From Pholiota molesta (Eukaryota; Basidiomycota; Agaricomycetes; Agaricales; Strophariaceae): a stretch of 64,000 nucleotides of DNA. Each line of letters begins with the position of its first letter. Within the stretch, counting starts at the first letter, position 1. The DNA is taken from assembly GCA_014925825.1 (NCBI GenBank), contig JACGCK010000195.1:1-64000 (forward strand), given 5' to 3'. Of the stretch, positions 21,678 through 33,405 are shown piece by piece. Position numbers and translations under genes: made by a program. The notes below the pieces were generated by a model that was given only the letters and a program-made list of their open reading frames with translations, did no database searches and was not told the origin of the DNA.

Positions 21678-22618
21678 TCAGCACTTAAACTCCTGGCATA
21701 CCAGCGTCCAAATACTATCGGGATGTCGATTCAAATTCGACTTATACCTGATCAGACTCCGAAGGCGATAGATCTCGATGATGTCGCCAATGCCCAACTT
21801 CTGCCCGTCCTGCAAAGACAGTGGCTCTTCACGGATGCACAGGTCCATATACGCAGGCCCAAGCCAGCCCTGGACGTCGAATTCTTTTCCTACCTCAATG
21901 CGGTCGGCGGACGTGACGAGCAAGTTTGAGAGTTTGGCAACGGCGAGGCTGCGGACGGAGGAAAAATCCCATTGCGTGGCGACTTTGAGCACGGAGATCC
22001 ATGCCTCGGTCCCTGTGAGCTCGGAGATGCAGAAGTCCCTGCAGGATTTGAGCACGATAAAGCATTCTGGATGCGAAGGATGCTACGGACTTGGGATACA
22101 ACACTTCGAGAAAGCGCTCGAAGTCCTTGGGCGTGAAACCCGAGAGCTTGATGGGCTTCTCGTCTGTTTCTCCCTCGACCTCCTCCGCGGGTGGGGGTGG
22201 CAGCGAGAACATGGAGCCGAATATGGGGGAATCGCGCTGGAAGAAGTAGCGGTGCACCTTGAATAACACCGTGCCAACCTAAATACCAATGCCAGCGGGC
22301 GCATTTAGTCAATTTCATCTCGAGTCGTCTCCGTTGGTTCGGTCTGGCACTGACCGAAAATATGACGTTCCCGTCTGAGAAATAAAACCTTGGGTGCTGG
22401 ACATTTTCCGTGTGGGACCCCGACGCACATAGTTTGAGGCACAAACTGGCTGGCCTGAGCTCCTTTCTAGATGCAGTCTGATTTATTGGAGTCGTTGTCG
22501 GACTCGAAGCCACTTCTCTCAGGTGTAGTGGGTTGGGTACCGTCGAAAGAAGATGCGTGTAATATTCGCTGGAACCGAATTGACGCCCGGGTGGAATTGA
22601 AGGCTCATCATTGGCCAT
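21678..22618 (-). CDS. BTB/POZ domain protein 1
   Basis: This is a member of the large agaricomycete family of BTB/POZ proteins of unknown role, possibly scaffold or ubiquitin-ligase adaptor proteins. After a low-complexity N-terminus, the BTB core reads HPRFYFSDGNVIFSV, then GTVLFKVHRYFFQRDSPIFGSMF, then a Pro/Glu loop and IKLSGFTPKDFERFLEVLYP. After an intron comes the C-terminal helical part (TEAWISVLKVATQWDFSSVRSLAV; ADRIEVGKEFDVQGWLGPAYMDL), which is typical of this family. The protein ends shortly after IIEIYRLRSLIR. The ATG at 22618 is the first of the frame. Related BTB genes sit at 44387-45507 and 54533-55456. Confidence 0.8.
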
Positions 22619-22894
22619 GGTTAGCTTATTTCGAAAAAGAAATGAGGGAAAGGATTAATGCTAGATTGGATTCATGAACATTTGGAGTAGTAGGACATTG
22701 GGTGCTGGAGTGTTTCAGTCGAGTATTCTTTGAGTGAGCATCTGAGACTCGAAGATGTGATGATGAGCAAATGGAAATCACAATTACTGAATTAAGCGCT
22801 CATCAACTTTCAAATTTAAATCTCTTTACTCGAAGGCAAGATCGTATATAAAACTTGAGGGGATATGATGTTGGTGCTCATACTAGTTTAATTG

Positions 22895-23185
22895 TCAAGC
22901 ACTGGCAATTGGGTAGCAGCATCCCCAGCATCCTGCAAACCCGCTAAGACCTTCATCTTCAAGGCAAATCGGGCGTTCCACAGCGCAAGCGGTGGTTGGA
23001 CAGACGACGCTGCAACACCTCCAGCAGCCCTCCGATTCAAGTCCAAGTTCAGGAAATGGGCAAGGCGGTGGTGCAGAGAAGCATTCATCGGCAGGGCAGA
23101 CAATCATTCCCGATGACGATGTCTGTGCATGGCCCTTGATTATCGTTGCGGCAAGAAAGATGGCGGTGGCAAGAATTGACTTCAT
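22895..23185 (-). CDS. small secreted cysteine-rich protein with two 6-Cys modules
   Basis: This is a 96-residue protein. The ATG at 23185 starts a clear signal peptide (MKSILATAIFLAATIIKGHA), with likely cleavage before Gln21; upstream in-frame codons lack that character. The mature chain holds twelve cysteines in two consecutive 30-residue modules (about residues 29-58 and 61-90). Both have exactly the spacing C-x4-C-x6-C-x11-C-x2-CC, although the residues between cysteines differ strongly. The modules start VCP and end GCW-x-CC. The gene appears intronless. I do not recognise the family. It is predicted to be an extracellular disulfide-rich peptide; effector-like, antimicrobial or developmental roles are all conceivable, and none is shown by the sequence. 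Confidence 0.75.
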   Translation of the reverse strand: MKSILATAIFLAATIIKGHAQTSSSGMIVCPADECFSAPPPCPFPELGLESEGCWRCCSVVCPTTACAVERPICLEDEGLSGFAGCWGCCYPIASA

Positions 23186-23831
23186 GTTTGAAGTTTCGTC
23201 TGGAATACGATCAGTACAAATGAATTTGGTGGATAGTAATTTGATTGGGCTTACCGAGGATCGAATGCTCCAAGTAAACACAAATGAATCGCTATTTATG
23301 AGCTTGGCTGATTCAGAATATCTGTTCTTGAAAGTTGAGTAAGGGCTTTAATTTTTTTTAAGTTGACTTCAAACTTGCCTCAGACTTCCGTTGTTCCAAG
23401 AATTCTGGAGATAAAAGCGATGGACCGTTCCTCCGTCTTATAGCCTTCGACTCCATCCACTTTCATCGCTACCATCCATTACATGTATTTCCGATGCAAT
23501 TCAATAGCTGTCTATTGTGTACCTGCGGAAGACAAAGTGGCAAGCACAATTTGCCCATGATGAGGCGATCAGAGAGTTCTCCGAAAACGATCGATTCACT
23601 GAAGTCAAAGGGCGACGTGCTTTGATAGGTCAAATTAACGGGTAGTCGTCGTTGAGTCCTCGGTAGACTATTTGGAAACGCAGCAGGTGGGGCCTGGGAG
23701 AAAACTGCGTGGAATCGATTGAGCAGAAATTCCCATGCCGAAAGTCAAAATGAGTTTGATTTAGGAAACGGACTTGAAAGAGGCACTTTATAGACGCGTA
23801 GAAGGGAGCATGCAGAGTTCGCTCGCAATAG
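23186..23831. other. intergenic region upstream of the cysteine-rich gene
   Basis: This 0.65-kb spacer lies between the start of the cysteine-rich gene and the 3' end of the GMC oxidoreductase. It should contain the former's promoter. No further feature was recognised. Confidence 0.4.
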
Positions 23832-25853
23832 TTAAGCAGTCTGTACATCTTGGATGATGACCTCAGCAGCCTTTTCCGAAATCATATACACTGCGGAGAC
23901 GATATACAAACTCGGAATTTTTGGAAAGACACTCGCATCTACCACTCGTAGGCCATTCACACCCTTGACTCTAAACTTGGAATCCAGAGCGGAATTAGGA
24001 TCGTCGTCAGCACCAATGGGAACGGTGCAGCTGGCATGATGGCCCCATGCCTCGTTCTGAATCCATTGTTTTACATCGTCTTCGCTTTGTATGTCAGGTC
24101 CAGGTACTTGCTCTGTGAACGACCCTCCGAGCGGAATCATATCTTGGAACATCTTCCTCGCGAGCTGAACACCCTCGAATGATGCCTGCAGGTCTAGGTC
24201 CCCACCGTTTGTGTAACTTCGGAAGTTAATCTGCGGCATATCTCTAGGGTCACTCGAGCTCAGATTCACCGTGCCTGCGTTGTTGCGGCTATGGGCTTTC
24301 AACACAAGCCATGTCCAGTGCCGCGCATCAGCACTTGTGCGATTCGAGTAGCCTGGGAAATAGCCTTGGAAATTGGCTGGAACGCCTGCGATGATAATAT
24401 CTGCCTCTGTCGGCGCCGCAACACTGGACTGCTGAACTATACCGAGAGCGTATCCATTTGTTGCGTATGTGCCTCGATCGAGAGCATTATCGCGCCAGGT
24501 AATAAAGCAGGGATCATTGGTCGTGTTGAGGAAAGTACATCCCTCCAGTATCACAAAGTCGGTGTCGGTGTCCCCAACGACACCAACTTCATATCTATCT
24601 TGCATGTTGGTGCCAACGGCAGGGGAATCGAGGATGACAGAAATATTATGGGAAGTCAGCTCGGCGCTCGGGCCAATTCCGGATAGTTTTAGGATCTGTG
24701 GGGTATTGAATGAGCCGCCAGATATGATGACTTCGCGATTCGCAAAGAAAGAGCCAGAGCCAGTTGGGGTCGCTGACGCGGAATTCGGATCTGCCCGATA
24801 AAGATGTTTCCCTGTCAGACAATCGACTCCGATGGCGCGTGGGGTAGAGGATTTGTCGAAAATAACACGAGTGACCAGGGTGTTAAGCTGCAGGTCGAGC
24901 TTGAACGTTTTACTGCCATCAGCGTTCACGGCGTTTGCGGTATTGAGTATAAGATTTCGATGACTAGAGCGCGTTTTTGGGCCGTTCGAAACCGATATAG
25001 GAACTTGATATAGTCCGGTCGTTGTATCGCGCGTAGGCGAATCACTATTCAGGTCAAGTGTAAGCACTTGGGCGAGTCCAGTAACGGTCGTCAACAAACT
25101 GCCGAGGATGCCTTCTCCAAGAGCCGATGCAGCGCCCTGAACCATGCTCAACACTTTCGTGTCTTTGAGCACCAAGCGGAGATCCGTAAGCGATATATTG
25201 AGCCACCCGCCGAATCCGTGGCCAGGCGTTCCGGGAACTAGATATTGGTTATTCTCTAGCTTGACCCAAAATTGTCGCATATTAGCAGCGGACCACGAAT
25301 CGTCACCCGTGATGTTGGCAATATTGTCCCAGTCGCTCTCTGCAGGATAGATCATCACCATTGCGTTATGTTCTGCACATCCCCCTAGGGTCCCGGTTCT
25401 AGGATAATATATTCCAAGCGGCTCGCTCCCCGCGGGTGGATCTGGACCAACCCAGAACCGTCCATCAGGCATTTCCCAAGTGAATTTCGAATCTTGTTGG
25501 GCAGCGGCGGGGTCGTCAAAATGCGAGACAAAGTACTGCCAGTGGATGGGTGTGTACTCCGATGCCTGAGCTTGTAAGGCGGGGACTTGAACGACATCGT
25601 CGTCGCCGTTATCGTCTCCGGCATCGATGAGGAGGACAGAAAAACCAGCTTGTGCAAGACGGGCAGCAAGTGGACCACCTCCAGGTCCTGAGCCGACTAT
25701 GATATAGTCATAGGTTGCGTTTTGGTTGGCGGCTAGGGCAGTCCGACTTTCGATCCTGGCAGCCTTAGTCAAGAGAGATGACCTTGAGGTGGTTGTGACT
25801 AAAGGACAGAACGCTAGACGGATATCGAACTTACCAAATAGCTGATAAGACAT
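23832..25853 (-). CDS. GMC oxidoreductase (FAD-dependent, secreted type)
   Basis: This is a glucose-methanol-choline oxidoreductase, a flavoenzyme that oxidises alcohols or sugars and often makes H2O2 for lignocellulose attack. The coding frame is almost intronless. The FAD-binding motif is YIIVGSGPGGGPLAARL near 25690, followed by VLLIDAGDD. The GMC signature 1 is YPRTGTLGGCAEHNAM near 25390. The second GMC region is SGGSFNTPQILKLSGIGPS near 24690. A catalytic-His region (AWGHHASC) lies near 24040. At the end, IPSLYIVSAVYMISEKAA lacks the usual second active-site His or Asn, as in some divergent fungal GMC members. The start is uncertain. The ATG at 25853 is in frame, but an ATG at 25887 would give a better signal peptide (MQLVFSSFYFVYVLSA) in a frame one base off. 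A broken relative lies at 41690-42500. Confidence 0.88.
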   Translation of the reverse strand: MSYQLFGKFDIRLAFCPLVTTTSRSSLLTKAARIESRTALAANQNATYDYIIVGSGPGGGPLAARLAQAGFSVLLIDAGDDNGDDDVVQVPALQAQASEYTPIHWQYFVSHFDDPAAAQQDSKFTWEMPDGRFWVGPDPPAGSEPLGIYYPRTGTLGGCAEHNAMVMIYPAESDWDNIANITGDDSWSAANMRQFWVKLENNQYLVPGTPGHGFGGWLNISLTDLRLVLKDTKVLSMVQGAASALGEGILGSLLTTVTGLAQVLTLDLNSDSPTRDTTTGLYQVPISVSNGPKTRSSHRNLILNTANAVNADGSKTFKLDLQLNTLVTRVIFDKSSTPRAIGVDCLTGKHLYRADPNSASATPTGSGSFFANREVIISGGSFNTPQILKLSGIGPSAELTSHNISVILDSPAVGTNMQDRYEVGVVGDTDTDFVILEGCTFLNTTNDPCFITWRDNALDRGTYATNGYALGIVQQSSVAAPTEADIIIAGVPANFQGYFPGYSNRTSADARHWTWLVLKAHSRNNAGTVNLSSSDPRDMPQINFRSYTNGGDLDLQASFEGVQLARKMFQDMIPLGGSFTEQVPGPDIQSEDDVKQWIQNEAWGHHASCTVPIGADDDPNSALDSKFRVKGVNGLRVVDASVFPKIPSLYIVSAVYMISEKAAEVIIQDVQTA

Positions 25854-26737
25854 AAACGAAGTAAAAAGAACTGAAGACAAGCTGCATGGTGTGCAAATGC
25901 CGAACCTGAAATAAACTGTTAGCCATCGAAGATCATAGCTGTGGTGATATACGCACCTGTCCCGTTGAGAATTACAGATGCATGTAACGTAGACGAGTGA
26001 AAAAAAAACGAACGTGGCATATAACATATTATATACATTCCGGAATATAAGCCAACCTTTGGCTTGCGCAATGCTAATAGAAGTCATTCTCATGGTTATT
26101 TTCGGATGGTGCCACATAGAAGACTAGAAGACTTCTCATGACGGAGATGCCTCCTCTCACCCAACAATTCATAGCTAAGAAGACCATGCAATGATACATG
26201 AATGAAAGAGCCGAACATGTCGCAAATTTGTTCATCGTTTGCTCATTGGTCGCACAAGCGATTATTTGTAGGGAATACCACACACAAACACCACCCAGTG
26301 AATATATCTGTATAAAAACTTCCGATGGTATCAGTGGAGTCAAATCAGAATATAACGGCCAGACAATCGTTATATTTGGCTGAGAGGTATGCATACTCAC
26401 TTGTTGCGCCGAGCCATGGCAATAATGACGGTAGGATTTTCAAGTGACCACGGTAATAAAGGCGACCGACGTTTAACGTAATGCCGCGACTAGTCATGAG
26501 AAACAATCGTGTGGTACTGTCCAAAAGAAGACTGTCATAAAGAAATAGAGTTAGCTTGTCTATATAGTATGTAGTAGTGGAGTGATCGTACTTGGCAGAA
26601 AGGGCTCACGAAGTGTTACAATATGTCATTTTGATGAGGTGCAAAGTGATCAGATTTTTCGCTGACATCCAGTTATTTCCCACTGAACCTGAAATAATAT
26701 TTGCTTCGCAAAAGGACTAGACAAAGAAAAGTAATAA
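25854..26737. other. intergenic region between GMC and MFS genes
   Basis: This region contains upstream exon or 5' UTR sequence of the GMC gene and the 3' UTR of the MFS transporter. The GMC open frame extends back to 26117 but looks non-coding there. No other feature was found. Confidence 0.4.
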
Positions 26738-29034
26738 TCAATAAGCGGTAGGTTCACCCAGAGTCCTGCGCCATTTCTCTCCTCGATACATCAGAGCGAC
26801 AATAGGAAGGAAGGTAACAATGCTTTTACGCAAGAAGAAAATGTTAGGTTGGAAACGTGATGATTCTCAAGAGAAAAAAACTTACCATATGACAGTAAAT
26901 ACGGTAAAGGACCATTCAAACCCAACCTAAAGTGATGGTCAGCACAAAAATCACACACTCAACGAGTCAATATTACCTCCTCTCCAAAAGGAATGCTGAT
27001 AAAGACAATTTGATCAATAAACGCTACGCGGAATAGGAATTATCAAGCTTACGAATAAAACCCGAGAGTCAGACCAAAGATTTGTCGGAAGAAACTGTAT
27101 ATTGTTCATGAGCACAATAATGACAGAACGAAAAGATTATCGGAGACATACGTGAAGCATTGGCTGATATCGTTGCTTCTGGAATGGTAGCAATCGCTGC
27201 AGCTATAAGTGAAGCAAACGGAGGTGACGATTTGGACTGGGATAGGATGGTATGATGAGCGTTCCTTTCAACAGAAAAAGAGAGGCCTTACTTCCAAAGC
27301 AAGCTACAGCTAGAGAAGGAAATGGAGCTAAGGTGACGTTCTACAGTGATCCGAGATAGCGACGTACCCATTCCTATACACGGGGCGATGAAAGTTGTCG
27401 CAAAATGGATTGTCAAGCCATCTAGAGATAGACAAATAAACATTCTGAGCTCGACACTCTGACAAGAGACGCACATCTATTAGTGAGAAACAGAAGATAA
27501 GCACCCGTTGTTAGCCAAGGTATCTTATTCGAATAATTCGTTACTCACATCATCAATCCGATAGGAACAGTCGCTGCACCAGTCCAGATACCTTGCAAGC
27601 GAACTTCGGGTGGGGCAGTTGTGTTGTTCTTCAGCGCGCGTTTTCGAGCTCTCTGCATCATTGCATCCGTAACAGGGCCAGAGCAAAGTTCGCCCAAAGA
27701 CCTAAGTATAAGTGATGTTAAGATGATTTTGGTCATTCAAATTAACATAACGACCCTTACGCTCCGACCAACAGGCTGACTCCATTGGCGAGACTGAAAT
27801 ACCACGAATTAATTTAAATTTGGCCACTTAATAGTATAACACATATGAACTCACCCGTTCCGTACCGCGTCGAAATGGTATATTTTAGTAAAGAGGGTCG
27901 CCAGTGTTAATGCGGGTTCGATAGAGGCAAATCCGTATGTCACAGCGCTTTCGAAAACGAGTCAGTGATCATTTTATGACGGACAATAAAACTAGGATTG
28001 ACATACTAGTATAGCGCTGGAAAGGTAACGGAGGGGTATTTCAACATACTAAGAGGCTTTATCACGAAGTCAGTAGCTTTCATTTGACGAGACGGCGGTC
28101 GATCAAGGTCCCAGAACCACATGCGGCGCAAATAAGTGCTGAATTCCATCGGAGGAGGGTGGTAAACGTCTCCTGTTGTCGAGACATCCTCTACTTCGTC
28201 TATGTGTTCCTTTTCTTGTTCCACTAAGCTCGCATCTGTTGCATCGTCGTTGGGTCTGTCGAATAGGGTCTCTGGCATGAAAAAAAGCGAAAAGATGAAC
28301 ATGACGCCATTCAATATCGCTCCAACCCAGAAACACCACCGCCAGCCTCGAGCTCGGGCAACATATCCGCCAACCTAGTAGACAATATCAAAACATGACG
28401 AGAATACAAGCGGCTCGCAACGTACAATTGGAGCCAGGTGAGCACCATTGGTCAGCATGAGAGTGAAGAATCCCATCGCCTTTCCTCTCTGATGAGTAAA
28501 AAAGACATCAACGACAGTGCCTGCGCCTAAGCCCAACGCAGCTGACGGGCCGAATCCATTGATCGCTCTTGCTACAATGAGAGTCCCAAATGAAGTGGCG
28601 CTGGCCGAACCCACAGCAGAGGCAAAGCCAATGAGCACCGAAAGAAGGTAGGCGGGCCTGCGTCCATATACGTTGGCGAAAGGCGTGAAGACTAAGGGAC
28701 CCAGAGCACTTGTGCCGATGGCCACTGTGGACTGATAAGTGGCTGTCACAGGAGCGATCTTGAATTCTGCGGCAAGCTCAACCACTGCCGGGTTGACGAT
28801 AGCGACGTTCAAGGTGGCCAGAAAGGCCAGAAAAGAGACTTGCGCAAGAATGGTGTATTTCAGCCACTGTAAGATATTGAGTCGACATATACGATTCAGC
28901 TGGAAGTACATGCGTACGTTGGGATAATTCAAAGGGTCCGTCGGTAGATTGGTAGGCTGCGGGATGAGTGGAAGCCCACTGCTATCCAGCTTGACTGTTT
29001 CCGTCCTAGCGACTTCCTCTGCGGTCGTCTTCAT
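26738..29034 (-). CDS. major facilitator superfamily transporter (DHA1-like)
   Basis: This is a 12-helix-type MFS permease, probably an exporter at the plasma membrane. The N-terminus is polar (MKTTAEEVARTETVKLDSSG) and the first helix is LKYTILAQVSFLAFLATLNV. The loop 2-3 motif A is FANVYGRRPAYLLS near 28670. Next come VARAINGFGPSAALGLGAGTV (motif C-like helix), GWRWCFWVGAI and a long acidic central loop (28100-28290). The C-terminal half includes SLGELCSGPVTDAMM, FFRQIFGLTLGFYS, VGFEWSFTVFTVI and the terminal MYRGEKWRRTLGEPTAY. More than ten short introns interrupt the gene, and some middle junctions (27180-27480) are uncertain. Motifs fit drug:H+ antiporter relatives, but the substrate cannot be read from sequence. 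It is divergent from the glucosidase II gene. Confidence 0.82.
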
Positions 29035-29470
29035 GTCGTCGAGGCTTCTAGTGCAACAGCTATTTTGTGGGGAAAGCTCCTCTCGTATTTATTTCAACTT
29101 GGAGTTGGGGGTCCCACGTTAGCTGAGAAAATGGTCCTAAGATAAGCTTCAGGCGCATGACGGTTGGAAATACGCCCAAGGGGTTTCAAAAGACATTGGA
29201 GTCAACTGACTCGAGATGGGTCGTGCCTGGGTCGAAAACCGTCAATATAATGGAGTGATCCATTCAAGATCCATTGCAAGTTGCGACAACACGGACATGG
29301 TGGTTGAGTTGCGGACCGCGTAAATTTAAAATTACAAGTAAATAATACATCACTCACATGACCCCGACTTAGCCCCTTGACGTGGATGCTCTTCCGCCAA
29401 TTCCAACGCCCACCACAATCATCCCAACTCCTATTCGACCAGGGGATAGCACAGGGCCGACGCGTCTATA
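29035..29470. other. divergent promoter region, MFS transporter and glucosidase II
   Basis: Both flanking genes start here in opposite directions, so the 436-bp spacer should hold two promoters. I could not single out a specific motif. Confidence 0.5.
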
Positions 29471-32400
29471 ATGCGTTCCTGGTCTCTTTTGGGAATCTTC
29501 ACGCTCCTACTTGCAACCGAAACATGGGCTTTCAAGGCGCACGATTTCAAAACATGTGAACAATCTGGATTCTGTAGACGTGGACGCGCGCTTGCAGCTC
29601 GAGCGAAGGAAGCATCATCATCTTGGGCCTCGCCGTACTCTGTGGACGCTTCTTCCATTAATATCTCTCCAAACCAAGCAGTATTTACTGCAGATGTCAA
29701 GTCTTCCCTATACCCCGAGATTAAGTTTGGATTGGAAATTCGCGTGCAGGACGACGGTGTTGCGAGAGTGCGGATGGACGAGGTTGGGGGACTCAGGAAG
29801 CGCTACGACGAGGCGGCGAGCTGGGCGCTAATTGAAGAGCCGAAGATTAGCACGGACATCAAATGGAAGGCTAGCAAGCAAGATATTCGGGCGGTCTATG
29901 GCGAGAAGAAGGACATCGAAGTCGTCGTTGCCTTTGAGCCTCTGCGCATATCTCTACTCAGGAATGGAAGGGAAGAAATTGTACTGAACGGACAGGGACT
30001 TCTACATATGGAACATTTCCGCACCAAGGAAGACGCTGCCACGCCCACCGACGAGGCAGCGCCAGAAGGCGTGGAACCACCAGAGGGTGAAGGGCAGGCA
30101 GTGTTGAAGGCGCCCGAAAATCATCGCGCCTGGTTTGAGGGCGCGGAAGAAGATGCTCTTTGGGCAGAAACCTTTTTGTCTTGGACCGATTCAAAGCCAA
30201 AGGGTAAGTCATGTAAGGCCTTAATCTTGAAGTAAATTAACAATTATTTTCTAGGCCCCGAATCCCTTTCTCTTGATATCAACTTCCCCAACCACGGCTC
30301 GGTCTACGGAATTCCCCAGCATGCTACTCGACTTGCCCTTCCATCCACTACCGGCAACGACCCTACATTCACAGATCCCTACCGTCTCTACAACGCCGAT
30401 GTCTTCGAATACCTCGCATCTTCGCCAGTTTCATTATATGGCTCTATTCCTCTAATGCACGCGCACTCTGCCGAATCCACCGTTGCCGTCTTCCATGTCG
30501 TGGGCTCTGAAACCTGGATTGACGTGTCCCATGCCTCCGACAAATCCACCGAAACACACTGGGTCTCCGAATCCGGTATCCTTGATACCTTCCTTCTCCC
30601 AGGACCTACCGCCGAAGACGTTTTCAAGCAATACGCACGCCTCACAGGAACGCCCATGTTGCCTGCACAATGGAGCTTGGGCTACCACCAGTGCCGCTGG
30701 AACTACATTAGCTCGGATGATGTCAGGACCGTCCAAAAACGCTTCGACGATGAAGACATGCCCGTTGATGTCTTCTGGCTCGATATCGAGTACGCCGAAG
30801 ACCACAAATACTTCATGTGGAAGGACAAAAATTTCCCCGATCCCGTTGAAATGACAAATGACGTAGCTGCCAACGGAAGAAAGGTAACGCTTCCTTTCGT
30901 CCTACCTATCTGACGTCAGATCTGAATCTATGCTTCTGCAGATGGTTGTCATCGTCGATCCCCATTTGAAGCGCGACCAAAATTATCCTGCATTCAAGGA
31001 AGCCTCCGACCTCGGCATTCTCGTCAAGCCTAAATCTGGAGAAGGCGAGTATGAGGGATGGTGCTGGCCAGGTAGCAGCTCGTGGACAGATTTCTTCAAC
31101 CCCAAGTCGTGGGATTGGTGGAAATCCATGTTCAAGACCCAGGCCACGGAAGGTAAATGGTCATGGACTAAGAGCACAACCGATGTCCATATTTGGAACG
31201 ACATGAACGAGGTATGATTTTATCCTTTGTTGTTTTCGGCAGATTTGCTAACGCAATGGATTAGCCTTCTGTATTCAACGGTCCTGAAATTACTATGCCC
31301 AAAGACAATATCCATCATGATGGCTGGGAGCATCGTGATATCCATAACATCAACGGGATGCTCTTCGTAAGTTCATTCAAATTATACATACCTAGATCAG
31401 CTTTTGACGGTTGTGTGCAGTCGAACTTGACCTTCCAAGCTGTGGCAGAACGCACCGACCCTCCGATGAGGCCGTTCGTTCTTACTCGCTCTTTCTTCGC
31501 CGGTTCGCAACGCTTTGGTGCGATGTGGACTGGAGACAACCTCGGTACCTGGGAACACATGGCAGTCGGTGTGAAGATGGTCCTCGCCAATGGATTGGGT
31601 GGCCTGAGCTTTGCTGGATGTAAATCTTCATTTACCTTCTTATATGAGAACTCCTCTGACGCGTATCTTCCCCTCTAGCCGACGTTGGCGGGTTCTTCGG
31701 AAACCCGGAGCCTGAGATGCTGGTGAGGTGGTACCAAGTCGGCGCCTTCGCCCCCTTCTTCAGAGCCCACGCGCATATCGATACCAAGCGCCGCGAGCCT
31801 TTCCTGCTCGATGAGCCCTACAAAGGAATCGTCAAGGATATCCTTCGTCTGCGCTATACGTTGTTGCCGATGTGGTATACCGCTTTCCGCGAAACCACTG
31901 TCACCGGCATGCCTATCTTGAGGTGCGATTCTTCAACGAAAATACACAGGTGGTGCAGGGTGTCTAACGTACGTTTTTACCAGACCTCAATTTATCATGT
32001 TCCCTAAGGACAAGGCTGGCTTCGAGATTGATGACCAGTATTATATTGGTTCGTCTGGGTTGCTGGTGAGGCCAGTAACAGAAAAGGGTGCTACAGAGGC
32101 TAAAGTATATCTCGCGGAGGACCAAGTACGTGATAATTTTTTTCGCTCATAAAAAACACAATTAACAACACCTTCAATCCGATCAGGTTTACTACGATTA
32201 CTTCACCAACCACGCCTACCGCGGGTCCTCCAAAGGCAAAGAGATCACCGTCGCCGCAGCGCTCGACCAGCTCCCGCTCTTCCTCCGCGGCGGGTCCATC
32301 CTCGCCACGCGCGAGCGCCCCAGGCGCTCGTCGCCGCTCATGAAACGCGACCCGTTCACGCTCCGCGTCGCCCTCAGCAAAGCCGGCACCGCGCGCGGCG

Positions 32401-32804
32401 AGCTCTACCTCGACGACGGCGTCACGTACGACCACCTGCAGGGCCACTTCCTCTGGCGCGAGTTCGCCGCCGCGCCGACCACCAGCAAGAAGGGCCTGCG
32501 GCTGACGAACGCGGATCTCGGCGCGGCGCAGCCCGGCGCGGCGGTCGACGGCGCGGCGCTGACGGCGTACGACCCGAAAAATGATTTTGCGCGGAGCGTG
32601 GCGGAGGTGCGAGTGGAGAAGGTCGTGGTGGTGGGCCTGGGTGGGAAGCCGGCGAGCGTGCGGGTGGAGGGCGGCGGGGAGCTGGTGTGGGAGTACACCC
32701 CGGGTGTTGCGGCGAGCGATAAAAAGGAGGGCCAGGCGAGCGTCCTGACGATCAAGGACCCGAAGGTGCTGATCCAGCAAGACTGGGCTATTGTGATTCA
32801 ATAG
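29471..32804 (+). CDS. ROT2: glucosidase II alpha subunit (GH31)
   Basis: This ER-lumen enzyme trims the two inner alpha-1,3-glucoses from N-glycans and controls the calnexin cycle and glycoprotein quality control. The protein is about 950 residues. The signal peptide is [20 protein letters not shown], followed by the eukaryotic glucosidase II start [19 protein letters not shown]31 catalytic signatures are the nucleophile motif IWNDMNEPS near 31195-31265 and the acid/base region [10 protein letters not shown] near 31530. Substrate-site blocks are [37 protein letters not shown] and [16 protein letters not shown]. The C-terminal beta domains include [20 protein letters not shown] and [11 protein letters not shown]. 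Introns are short and frame-consistent. The last exon (32190-32804) is conspicuously GC-rich compared with the rest of the gene. No ER-retention signal ends the protein, as expected, since retention is by the beta subunit. Confidence 0.95.
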
Positions 32805-33405
32805 ACTTTGGCGCAGGTTGGTTGGCGTATTTAATGGAGAGATGGTGTATTCTCTGCACACTCAAAATGCATTTTTTACAAAAGCGTTTTGTAATCAAAT
32901 TGCGCTGCATGGAAATATAACTACTATAGAACAAGTTGGACTAGACAAGAAAAAAAGTTGGCGACGAGGCGTAGTAAAGAAATAAAAGAGCCCGTAAGTA
33001 ATCATGGCTCGAAGTACTGGGATGACGAGGATTTGGCTATGCAACAAGACAATGAAAAAAATGACACTCAGTGATAATCCTCTCTGGCGATGGTGTTTCG
33101 CGATGTATATACTCATATAGGCGCTGCATGCAGAAAAAAAGTTAATAAGCAAACAGTGGCGGAAAGAAAATCGCGAAGGTCCATGGGGGCCCCAAAAACG
33201 TGGGCGAAGTAAATAGGTACGAGGGTTAGTCGGATGACACAAACAATGTGAGATGATCATGTTACACAATGGAGAGGAAGCGAAGGAAAGATAAGCAATG
33301 TTATGTCGGAAAGCGGAAACGGAGCGAGCGTGGGGTGGGGAGTGGGGAGTGGACGAAAAAACGACGAGCATACTACGTAATAAAAGAAAGGAACCACCAA
33401 GCGGT
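32805..33405. other. convergent intergenic region
   Basis: The 3' ends of glucosidase II and the low-complexity gene face each other. Poly-A and poly-T tracts are frequent. No gene was recognised. Confidence 0.4.

Noticed and set aside
26118..26400. Minus-strand frame upstream of the GMC gene as a secreted protein
   Set aside because: Composition is that of AT-rich non-coding DNA and no conserved motif or neighbour supports it.
32100..32861. Long minus-strand frame opposite the end of glucosidase II
   Set aside because: The plus strand encodes the conserved GH31 C-terminus. The antisense frame stays open only because of high third-position GC.
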